Notes: a model not told the origin generated them from the sequence alone. A stretch of 64,000 nucleotides of DNA from Pinibacter aurantiacus (GCF_019130065.1 NZ_JAHSPG010000015.1:1-64000); one strand, 5' to 3'. Shown: positions 37,750 to 47,653, counted from the first letter of the stretch. Numbers and translations: made by a program.

Positions 37750-38265
37750 TTATGGCATTAAGCTGTGAATATCAACCGGCGCATCTTCGTTCTCCCCTTC
37801 TCCTTTTTCTTTTACGCCGGCATTCATTCCTGCAACTTTGTAAAAATTATAACCGGGATATTTCCCCTGGCTGTTTATCAGCAGATCTTCTTTTTCAAAC
37901 ACGAGATTTTGGCGATTGTATTCTGCCATTTCAAAATCCGGTATCAGCTGGATCGCATAAGTTGGACATGCATCTTCGCAATACCCGCAAAAAATACAGC
38001 GTGAAAAATTGATGCGAAAAAATTCAGGGTATCGCCTGCCATTTTCGTCTTCTGTTGCCTGCAAAGCGATGCAATCAACGGGGCAGGCTACGGCGCACAA
38101 ATAGCAACCCACGCAGCGTTCTCCGCCATCAGGATCTTTTGTCAGCACTATCCTTCCGCGCCAACGCGGACGTAATTTTATTTTCTCTTCCGGGTATTGT
38201 ATGGTCACATGTCTTTTAAAAAGATGAAGAAATGTTAACCATATGGTTCGTATATGACTAAACAT
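37750..38265 (-). CDS. nuoI: NADH-quinone oxidoreductase subunit I
   Basis: A 171-residue ferredoxin-like subunit of the complex I peripheral arm with two [4Fe-4S] motifs: [12 protein letters not shown] and [12 protein letters not shown]. It passes electrons from NuoG to NuoB (clusters N6a and N6b). The N-terminal amphipathic helix rests on the membrane. The nuoJ start follows 3 bp after its stop, in contrast to most other junctions of this cluster. Confidence 0.95.
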   Translation of the reverse strand: MFSHIRTIWLTFLHLFKRHVTIQYPEEKIKLRPRWRGRIVLTKDPDGGERCVGCYLCAVACPVDCIALQATEDENGRRYPEFFRINFSRCIFCGYCEDACPTYAIQLIPDFEMAEYNRQNLVFEKEDLLINSQGKYPGYNFYKVAGMNAGVKEKGEGENEDAPVDIHSLMP

Positions 38266-38290
38266 AGATCATGTTTTATCGTTTAATATT

Positions 38291-38461
38291 TCACGCAAAG
38301 GCGCAAAGAGAAAACAAAGAACACAAAGGAAGATTGAAGTTTGACTTTGTTTTTTCCTTTGCTACTTGTTAATAATCTGATTTCTCGCGTTTCAAAATAA
38401 CAGATTGACACCACTCTCTCTTTGCGCCCTTTGTTTTCCCTTTGCAGCTTTGCGTGAAACC
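38291..38461. repeat. Inverted-repeat element (CGCAAAGG words) between nuoI and nuoH
   Basis: The left arm 38291-38334 has CACGCAAAGGCGCAAAG and AACACAAAGG words; the right arm 38412-38461 carries TCTTTGCGCCC, TTTGTTTTCCC and CTTTGCGTGAAA. Arms are complementary with mismatches and the spacer is about 75 bp. It ends about 5 bp before the nuoH stop. Confidence 0.8.
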
Positions 38462-38465
38462 TTTC

Positions 38466-39422
38466 TCAGCCTCTTACCAAAAGCGCTACAGCACCTGTAA
38501 TCATCAAATTCGCCAATGCCAAAGGCAGCAATATCTTCCAGCCGGTTTCCATTAGTTGATCATATCTTGGTCGTGGCAACGATGCACGCAGCAATATGAA
38601 AAACAGAATAAAGACAAATGTTTTCAAAAAGAACCATGCCCATGGTGGCAGGAATGACCAGCCCAGCCATCCACCGAAAAACATGGCAACAGTAACTGCC
38701 GAAATAAGTGTTATGCCTAAATATTCGCCAATGAAAAACATACCGAATTTCATTCCTGAATACTCTGAGTGATAGCCGGCTACCAGTTCACTTTCTGCTT
38801 CCGGAATATCAAATGGAAGGCGATGCGTTTCTGCTATGCCTGCTATAAAAAACAGGATCAGTCCTAAAGGTTGTTTCACAACAAACCACATATCTTTTTG
38901 CGCATTAACAATATCTCCCAGTTTAAAAGAACCTGTCAACATTACCACGCCCATCAAGCTTAGGCCCATGAACACTTCGTAAGCAATCATTTGCGATGCA
39001 CCACGCATAGCACCTAGTAATGAGTATTTATTATTCGATGCCCACCCACCCAACACAATGCTATACACGCCCAGGGATGACATGGCCAGAAAAAACAGAA
39101 TGCCTACGTTTAGATCTGATACTATTATTTGTGGTGTAAAAGGTATGATCACAAAACTCATTAACACACTGCCAACCACTACCGCAGGAGCAACGATGAA
39201 CACCCACTTATCTGCAAAGGGAGGAATCCAATCTTCTTTAAAAAACAATTTCAATGTGTCTGCCAAAACTATCAAGATACCAAGTGGGCCCGCCCTGTTC
39301 GGCCCGAGCCTGTCCTGCCACATAGCCAGCATCCTGCGTTCAACCCAGATGAGGCCCGCTGCAATATTTAACAGCACGAATAGTACTCCTAACACAATCC
39401 ATACATGTTGCATGACAGTCAT
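38466..39422 (-). CDS. nuoH: NADH-quinone oxidoreductase subunit H
   Basis: A 318-residue subunit with eight membrane helices that joins the peripheral arm to the membrane arm and forms part of the quinone site. Family signatures are WVERRMLAMWQDRLGPNRAGP and AETHRLPFDIPEAESELVAGYHSEYSG. A second ATG three codons in (39413) is an alternative start. It lies between two repeat elements, 38291-38461 and 39434-39580. Confidence 0.95.
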   Translation of the reverse strand: MTVMQHVWIVLGVLFVLLNIAAGLIWVERRMLAMWQDRLGPNRAGPLGILIVLADTLKLFFKEDWIPPFADKWVFIVAPAVVVGSVLMSFVIIPFTPQIIVSDLNVGILFFLAMSSLGVYSIVLGGWASNNKYSLLGAMRGASQMIAYEVFMGLSLMGVVMLTGSFKLGDIVNAQKDMWFVVKQPLGLILFFIAGIAETHRLPFDIPEAESELVAGYHSEYSGMKFGMFFIGEYLGITLISAVTVAMFFGGWLGWSFLPPWAWFFLKTFVFILFFILLRASLPRPRYDQLMETGWKILLPLALANLMITGAVALLVRG

Positions 39423-39433
39423 TTTTGTGTTAC

Positions 39434-39580
39434 TTAAAAAAAATCAAAAATCAAAAGTCAAAAGTCAAAAACATCGAAACACTGTTTTGTCTTGTAGTAA
39501 TAGGTGTTTAAGTTTCTTTTACTTTTTACTTTTTACTTTTTACTTTTTACTTTTTACTTTTTACTTTTTACTTTTTACTT
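39434..39580. repeat. Inverted-repeat element with tandem TTTTTAC units, overlapping the nuoG stop
   Basis: The left arm 39434-39472 is an A-rich tandem (AAATCAAAAATCAAAAGTC and AAAAGTCAAAAAC). The right part 39523-39578 has eight perfect copies of TTTTTAC. The TAA stop of nuoG (39575-39577) is in the array. The spacer shares short blocks (TTGTCTT, TTTAAG) at similar positions with the 33220-33367 element, which hints at common descent. Confidence 0.9.
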
Positions 39581-42277
39581 TCCAATCTGAACCCTTGCGC
39601 CCCAGCTCATTCCAATTGATTCGCGTAATCCTGCTGTAACAAGCACCACGCCATCACACAAATTCTCATCTGCTTTAACAGGCAGTGAACCATACACAAT
39701 TCCTGCATCCATTATTTGTAGCATATCTCCCTCTTTCGCTTCTAATGCTAGTAAGCTTCCTGGCGACATAATCGCAAACGGCTGTGGAGAAAGCGTTTTC
39801 AGCGCCGCTGAATAACTACTTAGCTCACCTGAACCCAATGCATCAAGCTTTGGCAATAACAACCAACGGTCCTTTGCTGCAACAAATGATTCAGGCACAT
39901 CGTTGAAGAAAAGATCCTTATTATCAATTTTCTCTTTAAACAAGAGCAACCCGGGATTGCCACCACGAAGCGCTCCATTGGTCTCATCCTGGTACTTGTT
40001 AACAGATTGTACTGAGTTCCATCCTGGCGACCAAAAGAAGGGAACCACTCCTGAAGGAGGCGTTCCTTTGTACCCTTCCATTGTAAATGACAATGGAGAG
40101 TCTTCATCATTAAATGGTTTTGGTTCACTCACATTTTTATTCGCCAGTATGGCTGTGCGTCCGCTATAACGATGTGGCGCTCTCGGTATTTTTTCACCAT
40201 GAATTGTAAAATCATGTTTAAGTGATACACTTGCTATGTCTTTAAACTGCGGCAACGCAATTTCCATTTCACGCAGCAAATCATCCGGATGTAATGCATG
40301 ACCATTGAGCGTGTGCAATTTCAATGATTGCAGTTTTCTCAACCATCTCCAGCTTTCCTGTACCTGTGAGGTTGTATTGGGAATAACCTGAAAGAATCGC
40401 TGCGCACGGCCTTCATTATTTACCAGTGTGCCATCTCCGTCTGCAAAAGTTGCTGCAGGCAGCAACACCTGCGCTTTCTCTGTTGTCGCATTATGTAACG
40501 CATCCAACGCAATCACATGATCGCAGCTATTAAAAAATTCGTCGGCAAGATTTGACGTTACATGTTTGTAAATATCATTCTCCAAAATAACAGCCGTAGC
40601 ATGGCCATTGGTTTTGATGTTTTCATTTGCAACACTAAATGAAGGAGCTTCCATCATGGCAAGGCCCATGCTGTTACATTCCGTCATCACGCAACAGAAA
40701 CCAGTCTTCCGGTCGCTTGTACTTAACGCAACAGCAACATCAAAAGCAGCTTTAATAACATTATCGTTGTAGCAGGATATCCCCGTAATAACAACCGGGT
40801 TCTTTGCTTTTTTTAAAGCATCTCCAATTGTTTTTGCACGGTTCAATAACTCTTCGCTGAAGTTTGTATTATTTATTTTTCCCGGCTGTAAATAAGAAGC
40901 TATTGCGAATCCAAGCCTGGCCAGATCATCGGGCGCAGCATGCCATGAATGCGTTGCTATATCATCAACCGGAGATGTAGTAACCGTAAGCGTTGCTAAA
41001 AAACCTTTTTCTTCCTGTGTCAACTCTTTAATAGCCGAGTCGAGCCATACTGGAATTTTTATTTCTTGCGAAGCCTGGGACGCTGCTGTTTTCACAACGG
41101 CCTGACGAACCGCCAATGCCAGCATCGGCGCGGTGTTCCATATATCCTCTCCCATTACTAAAACGGCATCGGCCTGCTCTATGTCTTTTAATGATGCACT
41201 GTGCACGCATCCTGAGAAAAGCATTTCTACAACAAGCCTGTTTAAATGCGCTTCATCTTCGCTAATGCCCTGGTAAAAATTTTCTTTGCCCACCAATTGC
41301 ATCAATGCAAAATTGCTTTCCAGGGAGGCCCTCGGCGAACCTATGCCTACGAGTTTATTTACAGAAATAAGTGGCTGCAAATGCTCCATTATTTCGTCTT
41401 CTGTTGCTGCCTCATTTGTGCGGTTTCTGATGAGGGCTTGTTTAATACGGTTTTCACTATTTACAAACTCATATCCAAAACGACCGCGATCGCAAAGGAA
41501 ATAACCATTTACATCGCCATTGTACCTGTTAAGCATACAACGCAATTCCCCGTAGCGTTCTGCTGCAATAGTATTACAACCTACACTGCAATGATTGCAA
41601 ACCGAAGGGGCCATTGTAAGATCCCATTTGCGGGTATAATGTTCTTTTAAAGTTTTGTCAGTAAATACGCCGGTGGGGCAAACCTCCGAAAGATTACCAC
41701 TGAACGGGCTTTGCAACACTCCGTCTTTTTCTCTTCCAAAATATACATGATTGTGCGCCGCAAATACATTCAGATCGTCACCACCTGCATAGTCGCGATA
41801 ATAGCGAACACAACGGTAACATTGAATGCACCTATTCATTTCATGATTGATCAACGGGCCGAGATATTGGTTGGTGTATGTTCTCTTTTTAAAGTTATAT
41901 CTGCGGTAGTCATGGCCGGTCATTACCGTCATATCCTGCAAATGACAGGCACCGCCTTCATCACACACGGGACAATCATGCGGGTGATTGGTCATTAACC
42001 ATTCAATCACCTGCTCACGAAATGCTTTAGCAGTTTTATCTTCAATGGAAAGACGTAAGCCCTCTGTTACAGTTTCCATGCAACTCATCACCAGCCTGCC
42101 CTTCGTGTCATTCTCATCTTTGAACACTTTAACGGCGCATTGCCTGCAAGCCCCCACGCTACCCATTGCCGGATGCCAGCAGAAATAAGGCAGATCCAAA
42201 CCCAGCGTAAGACAGGCTTCCAGTAAATTTTTACCGGCTTTTACAGTGTATGATTTGTTATCGATGAGAATGGTCAT
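39575..42277 (-). CDS. nuoG: NADH-quinone oxidoreductase subunit G
   Basis: A 900-residue peripheral-arm subunit. The N-terminal [2Fe-2S] domain has CWHPAMGSVGACRQC and MSCMETV; then the histidine-ligated cluster (HPHDCPVCDEGGACHLQD) and CIQCYRCVRYYRD; then CNHCSVGC opens the molybdopterin-oxidoreductase-like domain that fills the rest, without evidence for a bound cofactor. The motif order is that of canonical NuoG. The C-terminus IGK and stop lie in the repeat at 39523-39578. Confidence 0.93.
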   Translation of the reverse strand: MTILIDNKSYTVKAGKNLLEACLTLGLDLPYFCWHPAMGSVGACRQCAVKVFKDENDTKGRLVMSCMETVTEGLRLSIEDKTAKAFREQVIEWLMTNHPHDCPVCDEGGACHLQDMTVMTGHDYRRYNFKKRTYTNQYLGPLINHEMNRCIQCYRCVRYYRDYAGGDDLNVFAAHNHVYFGREKDGVLQSPFSGNLSEVCPTGVFTDKTLKEHYTRKWDLTMAPSVCNHCSVGCNTIAAERYGELRCMLNRYNGDVNGYFLCDRGRFGYEFVNSENRIKQALIRNRTNEAATEDEIMEHLQPLISVNKLVGIGSPRASLESNFALMQLVGKENFYQGISEDEAHLNRLVVEMLFSGCVHSASLKDIEQADAVLVMGEDIWNTAPMLALAVRQAVVKTAASQASQEIKIPVWLDSAIKELTQEEKGFLATLTVTTSPVDDIATHSWHAAPDDLARLGFAIASYLQPGKINNTNFSEELLNRAKTIGDALKKAKNPVVITGISCYNDNVIKAAFDVAVALSTSDRKTGFCCVMTECNSMGLAMMEAPSFSVANENIKTNGHATAVILENDIYKHVTSNLADEFFNSCDHVIALDALHNATTEKAQVLLPAATFADGDGTLVNNEGRAQRFFQVIPNTTSQVQESWRWLRKLQSLKLHTLNGHALHPDDLLREMEIALPQFKDIASVSLKHDFTIHGEKIPRAPHRYSGRTAILANKNVSEPKPFNDEDSPLSFTMEGYKGTPPSGVVPFFWSPGWNSVQSVNKYQDETNGALRGGNPGLLLFKEKIDNKDLFFNDVPESFVAAKDRWLLLPKLDALGSGELSSYSAALKTLSPQPFAIMSPGSLLALEAKEGDMLQIMDAGIVYGSLPVKADENLCDGVVLVTAGLRESIGMSWGARVQIGK

Positions 42278-42306
42278 GGCCGACAGTTAAAAATGCGAAT
42301 CAGTTT

Positions 42307-42436
42307 CAATTAATAATTAACAATTAATAATTAATATGGCATCTAGCTAAAACTTTGATCTCTCCTTAGTTCCTTCCAAAACAGGGCGCTGAGTTTTGTA
42401 ACGACTGCGACCCTATTAATTGTTAATTATTAATTA
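42307..42436. repeat. Inverted-repeat element (AATTAATA words) overlapping the nuoF stop
   Basis: A perfect 22-bp inverted repeat, 42308-42329 with 42414-42435, made of AATTAATA and AATTAACA words. The spacer is about 85 bp. The TAA stop of nuoF (42430-42432) lies inside the right arm. Same word family as 13176-13313. Confidence 0.9.
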
Positions 42437-43704
42437 CCATAAGGGCATTTATGTTTTTCTATATGTGCCATAAAATCATCTTTAAAATATTTCAATGCAC
42501 TTTGTAATGGTTCCATAGCACCGGGTGCCAATGCACAATAAGTGTTGCCGGGGCCGAGGTATTGCGTGTGCATTTGCAATAACTCTATATCTTCTGTTGA
42601 TCCCTTTCCTTTTTCAAGACCCAATAAAATTTTTTCAACCCAAGGCAATCCTTCACGGCACGGAGTGCACCAGCCGCAGCTTTCCTGCGCGAAAAAATGT
42701 TGCAGGTTATGCACAAATCCCACGGGACATGTTGCATCATCCATTACAATCATTGTCCCAGTACCTAAGCGACTGCCTGCAGCAGCCACAGAGGTATAAT
42801 CCATTTTTATATCAAGATGCTCCTCTGTTAAAAAATCTGTTGATGCGCCGCCCGGCAATACTCCTTTCAAACGATAGCCGTTTGCCATACCTCCTGCATA
42901 TTCTTCAATAATTTCACGCATGGTTGTTCCTAAAGGCAGCTCCCAAACACCGGGACGTTTTACTTTTCCGCTGACGCCGTAAAGCTTGGTACCACTGTCT
43001 TCGCTGGCACTTAAACTTTTAAACCACACTGCACCATTGTTAATGATATGGGGTAAACAGCTAAGTGTTTCCACGTTGTTTACAATTGTTGGCTTGCCAT
43101 ATAAACCACTTACCTGTGGAAAGGGAGGCTTGGCCCTCGGCGTTGCCCGTTTGCCTTCCAGCGCATTTAACAAAGCCGTTTCTTCTCCACAGATATATCG
43201 TCCAACTCCTGTATGTAAGTACATTTCCAAATTCCAGCCGGTGCCCAAAATATTTTTACCGAGGTAACCTGCTGCATATGCTTCACTGATGCTTCTCTCC
43301 ATAATTTCCGCCGCCTGTCGGTAGGCCCACCTGAGAAATACATAAGAGATGTCTGCTTTGATCGCATAGGCCGCAAGGATCATCCCTTCAATTAACTGAT
43401 GCGGATTTCCTTCCAGCAGCAACCGATCTTTAAATGTACCGGGCTCCATTTCATCTGCATTACAAATAAGATATTTGGGATGCCTGGCATCATCACCCAT
43501 TGGCACAAAACTCCACTTTATACCTGTACTGAAACCTGCTCCACCACGGCCTTTCAGCCCACTGTCTTTTACCATTTGCTGCACTTCCTGTGGCGCATTA
43601 TTCTTCAGCACTTTTCGTACAGCCGCGTAACCACCCGCCTGCTCATATTCCTTCAGACTGAGTGTTTGTCCTGCTTTGATATTTTTTGTTAGCGGCTGTT
43701 CCAT
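42430..43704 (-). CDS. nuoF: NADH-quinone oxidoreductase subunit F
   Basis: A 424-residue NADH dehydrogenase subunit. It shows the FMN/NADH site GLKGRGGAGFSTGIKW (about 49-64), the GAGRYICGEETALLNALEG-like GVGRYICGEETALLNALEG, and the N3 cluster ligands C343, C346 and C349 in ESCGWCTPCREG plus C390. It oxidises NADH and hands electrons to the iron-sulfur chain. NuoE is encoded directly upstream, with a repeat palindrome in the 65-bp gap. Confidence 0.95.
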   Translation of the reverse strand: MEQPLTKNIKAGQTLSLKEYEQAGGYAAVRKVLKNNAPQEVQQMVKDSGLKGRGGAGFSTGIKWSFVPMGDDARHPKYLICNADEMEPGTFKDRLLLEGNPHQLIEGMILAAYAIKADISYVFLRWAYRQAAEIMERSISEAYAAGYLGKNILGTGWNLEMYLHTGVGRYICGEETALLNALEGKRATPRAKPPFPQVSGLYGKPTIVNNVETLSCLPHIINNGAVWFKSLSASEDSGTKLYGVSGKVKRPGVWELPLGTTMREIIEEYAGGMANGYRLKGVLPGGASTDFLTEEHLDIKMDYTSVAAAGSRLGTGTMIVMDDATCPVGFVHNLQHFFAQESCGWCTPCREGLPWVEKILLGLEKGKGSTEDIELLQMHTQYLGPGNTYCALAPGAMEPLQSALKYFKDDFMAHIEKHKCPYGN

Positions 43705-43735
43705 ATTTAGTAAAAATTTAAAATATCAGCACCCT

Positions 43736-43764
43736 GTAGAGACAAGGCATTGCCTTGTCTCTAC
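43736..43764. repeat. GTAGAGACAAGGCA palindrome between nuoF and nuoE
   Basis: A perfect palindrome with 14-bp arms and a single central base: GTAGAGACAAGGCA, T, TGCCTTGTCTCTAC. It lies 5 bp from the nuoE stop codon (43770). Confidence 0.9.
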
Positions 43765-43769
43765 GGCGG

Positions 43770-44249
43770 CTATTTATATGCTTCTAAAATTTTATCAAGT
43801 TGTTCTTCCTTTACATCTTCATACAAATCTTCGTCTATCATCATTGCCGGTGCATGATCGCAGCAACCAAGGCATACATTAGGCAGCAACGTGAACAGGT
43901 TGTCTTTTGTTGTTTGCCCAAATTGAATGCTTAATCTCTTTTGCAATGCCTGGTATATTCTGCCGTAGCCCATTACATAACATGATATGCTGTCACACAA
44001 CAATATCACATGTTTGCCAACAGGCTTGCGAAAAATAAGGTTATAAAAAGTAGCTACGCTATCTACTTCAGCAGCACTCATTTCCAAATAATTTGCAATC
44101 GCGTCAATACTTTCATCACTTATCCAGCGTCGTTGCTTTTGCACTATTTTTAAAGCCTCTATAACCGCCGCTTTTTTATAAGGGACGAGGCTTATTTCAT
44201 GATCAATGGCACGCATTTCTATTTCCGTTAGCAGTTCCTTTTTTTCCAT
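43770..44249 (-). CDS. nuoE: NADH-quinone oxidoreductase subunit E
   Basis: A thioredoxin-fold subunit of the NADH-oxidising module. The [2Fe-2S] ligands are seen in CDSISC (C-x4-C) and CLGCCDHAP (C-x3-C, with an additional cysteine between). About 159 residues from MEKKELLTEIE at 44249; an ATG at 44300 would give 176 residues. It pairs with NuoF. Confidence 0.92.
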   Translation of the reverse strand: MEKKELLTEIEMRAIDHEISLVPYKKAAVIEALKIVQKQRRWISDESIDAIANYLEMSAAEVDSVATFYNLIFRKPVGKHVILLCDSISCYVMGYGRIYQALQKRLSIQFGQTTKDNLFTLLPNVCLGCCDHAPAMMIDEDLYEDVKEEQLDKILEAYK

Positions 44250-44312
44250 ATGTGCATGATCATTATGTTTCTGTTCGAGTATAAAATTTGGCTCGTGCAT
44301 CTATTCATTTTC

Positions 44313-44339
44313 CCCGCCTGACTGACGCAGTCGGGCAGG
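44313..44339. repeat. Palindromic repeat (CCTGACTG/CAGTCGGGCAGG)
   Basis: CCCGCCTGACTG (44313-44324) pairs with CAGTCGGGCAGG (44328-44339) with two mismatches around a 3-nt loop. A related copy is at 47018-47042 and a half copy near 47664. Unlike the other elements it is pyrimidine-first. It lies 20 bp from the nuoCD stop. Confidence 0.75.
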
Positions 44340-44358
44340 AATTTTCATTTTTTTTCAA

Positions 44359-46107
44359 TCACCTGTCAATGTCTGCCAGCACAAAATCCACACTTCCCAA
44401 AATAGATAACAGGTCGGCAACGGTATAACCCTTGCTTACATAGGGCACCATTTGCATGTGTGGAAATGACGGCGTTCTTATACGTGTTCTGTATGATGAT
44501 GTATTGCCATCACTCACCAGGTAATAACTATTGGCGCCTTTTGTTGCTTCTATGCAACTCATGGCTTCTCCGGCAGGTATTACAGGCCCCCAGCTTACAT
44601 TCAGAAAATGCGTGATGAGCGTCTCTATATCCCGCATGGTATATTTTTTTAAAGGCGGTGTGGTTAGCGGATGATCTGCTTTGTAGCTGCCCTCCGGCAT
44701 GTTATTAAGGCATTGTTCTACTATGCGGAGGCTTTGCCACAATTCTTCTACCCGCACTACCGCACGATCATAGCAATCGCCATTTTGCGCAGTCGGAATA
44801 TCAAAATTGAACATCTCGTAGCCGGAGTAAGGTCGTTTTTTTCTAAAATCCCATTCATAACCACAGGCGCGCAAACCTGGCCCCGTTACGCCCCATTCTA
44901 TCGCTTCTTCCAATGTATAAATTCCTATTCCTTTTGTTCTTCCTTTAAAGAGGCTGTTGCGAATAACCATGTCGGTGTATTCCTTAATTTTCTTTGGAAA
45001 ATATTGAACAAAGTCGCGCACCAGGGCATCCCATCCATTAGGAAGATCCTGCGCTACGCCGCCAATGCGGAACCAGTTGGGATGCATACGTCCGCCGCAT
45101 ACAGCTTCAATTATATCAAATACTTTTTCACGATCGGTAAACATGTAAAACACCGGGGATAGCTGGCCCACGTCCTGGGCAAATGTGCCAAACCAAACAA
45201 GATGGCTTGATATGCGGAACAACTCGCACAGCATAACACGGATGACCTTTACTCTATCCGGAACTACTATGCCTGCCAGTTTTTCCACCGCCAGTAAGTA
45301 AGCAAGATTATTCATCACGCCGCCGAGATAATCAACGCGATCTGTGTAAGGTATGTAGGTGTGCCAGCTTTGCCGTTCTCCCATTTTTTCTGCACCGCGA
45401 TGGTGGAAGCCAATTTCAGGAACGGCATCAACAATATCTTCACCATCCAGTTGAAGTACAATTCGCAGCACGCCATGTGTGCCGGGGTGCTGTGGTCCTA
45501 TGTTTAGAAACATAAAATCGGCATCATCGCTTTCACGCTGCATGCCCCAATCTTCCGGTTTAAATTGCAGTGCATTCTGCTCGCGATCGATTATTTCGTT
45601 TAACAAACGATATGGCCCGATCTCTGTGGCTCTTGCCGGATGTTCTTTTCGAAGCGGATGTCCTTGCCATGTTAATGGCATTAGGATGCGCTGTAAATGC
45701 GGGTGTCCTTCAAATTTAACACCGAACATATCATACACTTCACGTTCATACCAGTTGGCATTTTTAAACTGGCTCGTTATCGAGGGAATGGACGGATACT
45801 CGCCTTCCAGCGCGACTTTTAGCCGTATGAAACTATTGCGTTCGAAAGAAAATAAATGATAGATAACAGTGAAATCTTTCACAGGCAGCTTTTCCTTACC
45901 GGCCCTGTCGCGTTCGTCCATGCCGCACAGATCGTATAATAAATTGAAAGGTTGGGGAATGCCTGTTTTGAGATATGCTGTAACGGATATTATTTTTTCT
46001 TTAGGAAGCCAAAGCGTAGCTATATCATCTACTGTAGGTTGCTGTGTAAATGTATCTGCGCCAAAATGTTGGTGCAAAAGATCTAATATGGCAAAGGCAT
46101 CAGACAT
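44359..46107 (-). CDS. nuoCD: NADH-quinone oxidoreductase fused subunits C and D
   Basis: A 582-residue fusion. The N-terminal part (about 1-185) is NuoC, with [20 protein letters not shown] and [21 protein letters not shown]. From about residue 195 the NuoD part begins ([22 protein letters not shown]), with quinone-site histidines and the ending [11 protein letters not shown]. The two are separate in many bacteria and fused in others, including E. coli. No internal frameshift is involved. A repeat element occupies the gap to nuoB. Confidence 0.95.
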   Translation of the reverse strand: MSDAFAILDLLHQHFGADTFTQQPTVDDIATLWLPKEKIISVTAYLKTGIPQPFNLLYDLCGMDERDRAGKEKLPVKDFTVIYHLFSFERNSFIRLKVALEGEYPSIPSITSQFKNANWYEREVYDMFGVKFEGHPHLQRILMPLTWQGHPLRKEHPARATEIGPYRLLNEIIDREQNALQFKPEDWGMQRESDDADFMFLNIGPQHPGTHGVLRIVLQLDGEDIVDAVPEIGFHHRGAEKMGERQSWHTYIPYTDRVDYLGGVMNNLAYLLAVEKLAGIVVPDRVKVIRVMLCELFRISSHLVWFGTFAQDVGQLSPVFYMFTDREKVFDIIEAVCGGRMHPNWFRIGGVAQDLPNGWDALVRDFVQYFPKKIKEYTDMVIRNSLFKGRTKGIGIYTLEEAIEWGVTGPGLRACGYEWDFRKKRPYSGYEMFNFDIPTAQNGDCYDRAVVRVEELWQSLRIVEQCLNNMPEGSYKADHPLTTPPLKKYTMRDIETLITHFLNVSWGPVIPAGEAMSCIEATKGANSYYLVSDGNTSSYRTRIRTPSFPHMQMVPYVSKGYTVADLLSILGSVDFVLADIDR

Positions 46108-46118
46108 AGGTCAAACTA

Positions 46119-46343
46119 AATTCAAAAGCGAAAAATCAAAATTCAAAACGTCAACGTTTTGCGTGGCTTACAATTTTTTTCATGAAACCACCTGACGAAT
46201 AAGAATTAAGCATCGTTGTGTCACTCCCTTGTACTGTTGATCCTCTATTCAGCCTAATGAAATAATATTAATAGTTTTATTTACTAATTGAATTCCTATT
46301 CAAAAGCAATCCTTTTGAATTTTTACTTTTTACTTTTTTACTT
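46119..46343. repeat. Inverted-repeat element (AAATCAAA / TTTTTAC words) with long spacer
   Basis: The left arm 46119-46149 has TTCAAAAGCGAAAAATCAAA-like words and the right arm 46312-46343 has TTTTGAATTTTTAC and TTTTTAC words. The spacer is about 160 bp and has no gene. It ends 4 bp before the nuoB stop (46348). Confidence 0.75.
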
Positions 46344-46347
46344 CCAA

Positions 46348-46986
46348 TCACACTTCATCTATTGGCCTGAAGTTTACCATGTTCATTCTTTCTTCACGTC
46401 GCTTGTCTTTCATGGATGTTAATTGGGGCTTTTCAACACCCTGGTCACCAATTACCCAACTCAGCGGTCTTCTTTCGCTCTTTACTGCTTCACCTAACAA
46501 AACAAGTCCCTGCATGAACGCATCGGGTCTTGGAGGGCATCCGGGTACATATACATCAACGGGTAAAAATTTATCTACACCCTGCACCACGCTATAAATG
46601 TCATACATTCCACCACTGTTGGCGCAACTGCCCATAGATATTACCCAGCGTGGCTCCATCATTTGCTCATGCAATCTTTTGATGATGGGCACCATTTTTA
46701 TAAACACTGTTCCGGCAATCACCATAACATCCGCTTCGCGTGGTGTACCTCGAATTACTTCTGCCCCAAAACGCGCCACATCATATTTACTGGTAATACT
46801 GGTAGCCATTTCAACAAAACAGCAACTTAACCCAAAGTGAAACGGCCACATGGAATTTTTTCTTCCCCATGCAAGCAAATCCTGCACAGTTGTAAGCATA
46901 ATACTTTTACTCACAGCTTCCTCCATGCTGCCATTACCGTTAAAATTGCCGGTATCATTGTCTGTTTTGCTGAACCAAAATTTCAT
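46348..46986 (-). CDS. nuoB: NADH-quinone oxidoreductase subunit B
   Basis: A 212-residue subunit carrying the N2 [4Fe-4S] cluster, the last electron carrier before quinone. The ligands are the tandem cysteines in [11 protein letters not shown], and those in [12 protein letters not shown] and VPGCPPRPD. The N-terminal extension [16 protein letters not shown] and a C-terminal tail are slightly longer than in the smallest homologues. Confidence 0.95.
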   Translation of the reverse strand: MKFWFSKTDNDTGNFNGNGSMEEAVSKSIMLTTVQDLLAWGRKNSMWPFHFGLSCCFVEMATSITSKYDVARFGAEVIRGTPREADVMVIAGTVFIKMVPIIKRLHEQMMEPRWVISMGSCANSGGMYDIYSVVQGVDKFLPVDVYVPGCPPRPDAFMQGLVLLGEAVKSERRPLSWVIGDQGVEKPQLTSMKDKRREERMNMVNFRPIDEV

Positions 46987-47158
46987 GGTGAGTGATGAGT
47001 TTTAAAAACGGAACACCCGCCTGAATGACTAGTCGGGCAGGCAGATTTTCATGATTTTCATGATTAATGATGATTTGAAATTTGAGGTTTAAAATTGGAC
47101 GGCTCGTTCAAATTTCAAATTCAAAATATCTTTACAAATCATCACAATCATGACAATC
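46987..47158. repeat. Composite repeat region between nuoB and nuoA
   Basis: Three elements are stacked here: an orphan GAGTGATGAGT word at 46987-47003 (family of 20416-20522), a CCCGCCTGAATGACTAGTCG-type palindrome at 47018-47042 (family of 44313-44339), and an inverted repeat with TGATTTGAAATTTGAGG-like left arm (47049-47087) and AAATTTCAAATTC / AATCATCACAATCATG right arm (47108-47158). The TGA stop of nuoA (47148-47150) is inside the last right arm. Confidence 0.75.
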
Positions 47159-47573
47159 TGCGTTCCTGTCTCTTAAATGCTTTCAATATCTTCTTTCCAT
47201 CTGGTCCAAAGTCAAGTGCACCTATTCCCCATTCATAAATCAATACAACCACCAACTGGACAATAAAAATTGATATGCCTATGTAACCTGCCCACCCCAA
47301 TTCATAGAAGCCGAGCGCCCATAACATAATAAACACAGCTTCTACATCAAATATCACAAACAACATGGCCACCAGGTAAAACTGTGCTGAAAAGCGAATT
47401 TTCGTGGATCCTGTTTGTTGCACACCTCCTTCATAAGGCAAATCTGTGGCTCTTTCTTTGTGCCTTTGACCCAGTACATACGACAGTGATAGTATAAGAA
47501 CAAGCAGGAAAACCACTATCACTGCATACAACAGAAAAGGCCATAAAACAGCATGATCATTACTTTCTGGCAT
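47148..47573 (-). CDS. nuoA: NADH-quinone oxidoreductase subunit A
   Basis: About 141 residues from MPESNDHAVLWPFLLYAV at 47573 (an upstream ATG at 47609 is less likely). It has three membrane helices and the conserved loop KERATDLPYEGGVQQTGSTKIRFSAQFYL and FVIFDVEAVFIMLWAL. First of the nuo genes; the CBS-domain gene lies just upstream. Confidence 0.93.
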   Translation of the reverse strand: MPESNDHAVLWPFLLYAVIVVFLLVLILSLSYVLGQRHKERATDLPYEGGVQQTGSTKIRFSAQFYLVAMLFVIFDVEAVFIMLWALGFYELGWAGYIGISIFIVQLVVVLIYEWGIGALDFGPDGKKILKAFKRQERRLS

Positions 47574-47624
47574 ATCGTTCACATTTAGCAATAATCTATT
47601 TACCGGCACACATTATGCTGCCAG

Positions 47625-47653
47625 GTAGAGACAAAGGATTGCCTTGTCTCTAC
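47625..47653. repeat. GTAGAGACAAGG palindrome between nuoA and the CBS gene
   Basis: GTAGAGACAAAGGATTGCCT-type palindrome with arms ending in GTAG and CTAC. It is a close relative of 43736-43764 with one inserted A. A CCCGCCTGA half palindrome follows near 47664, and the CBS gene stop is at 47675. Confidence 0.85.
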
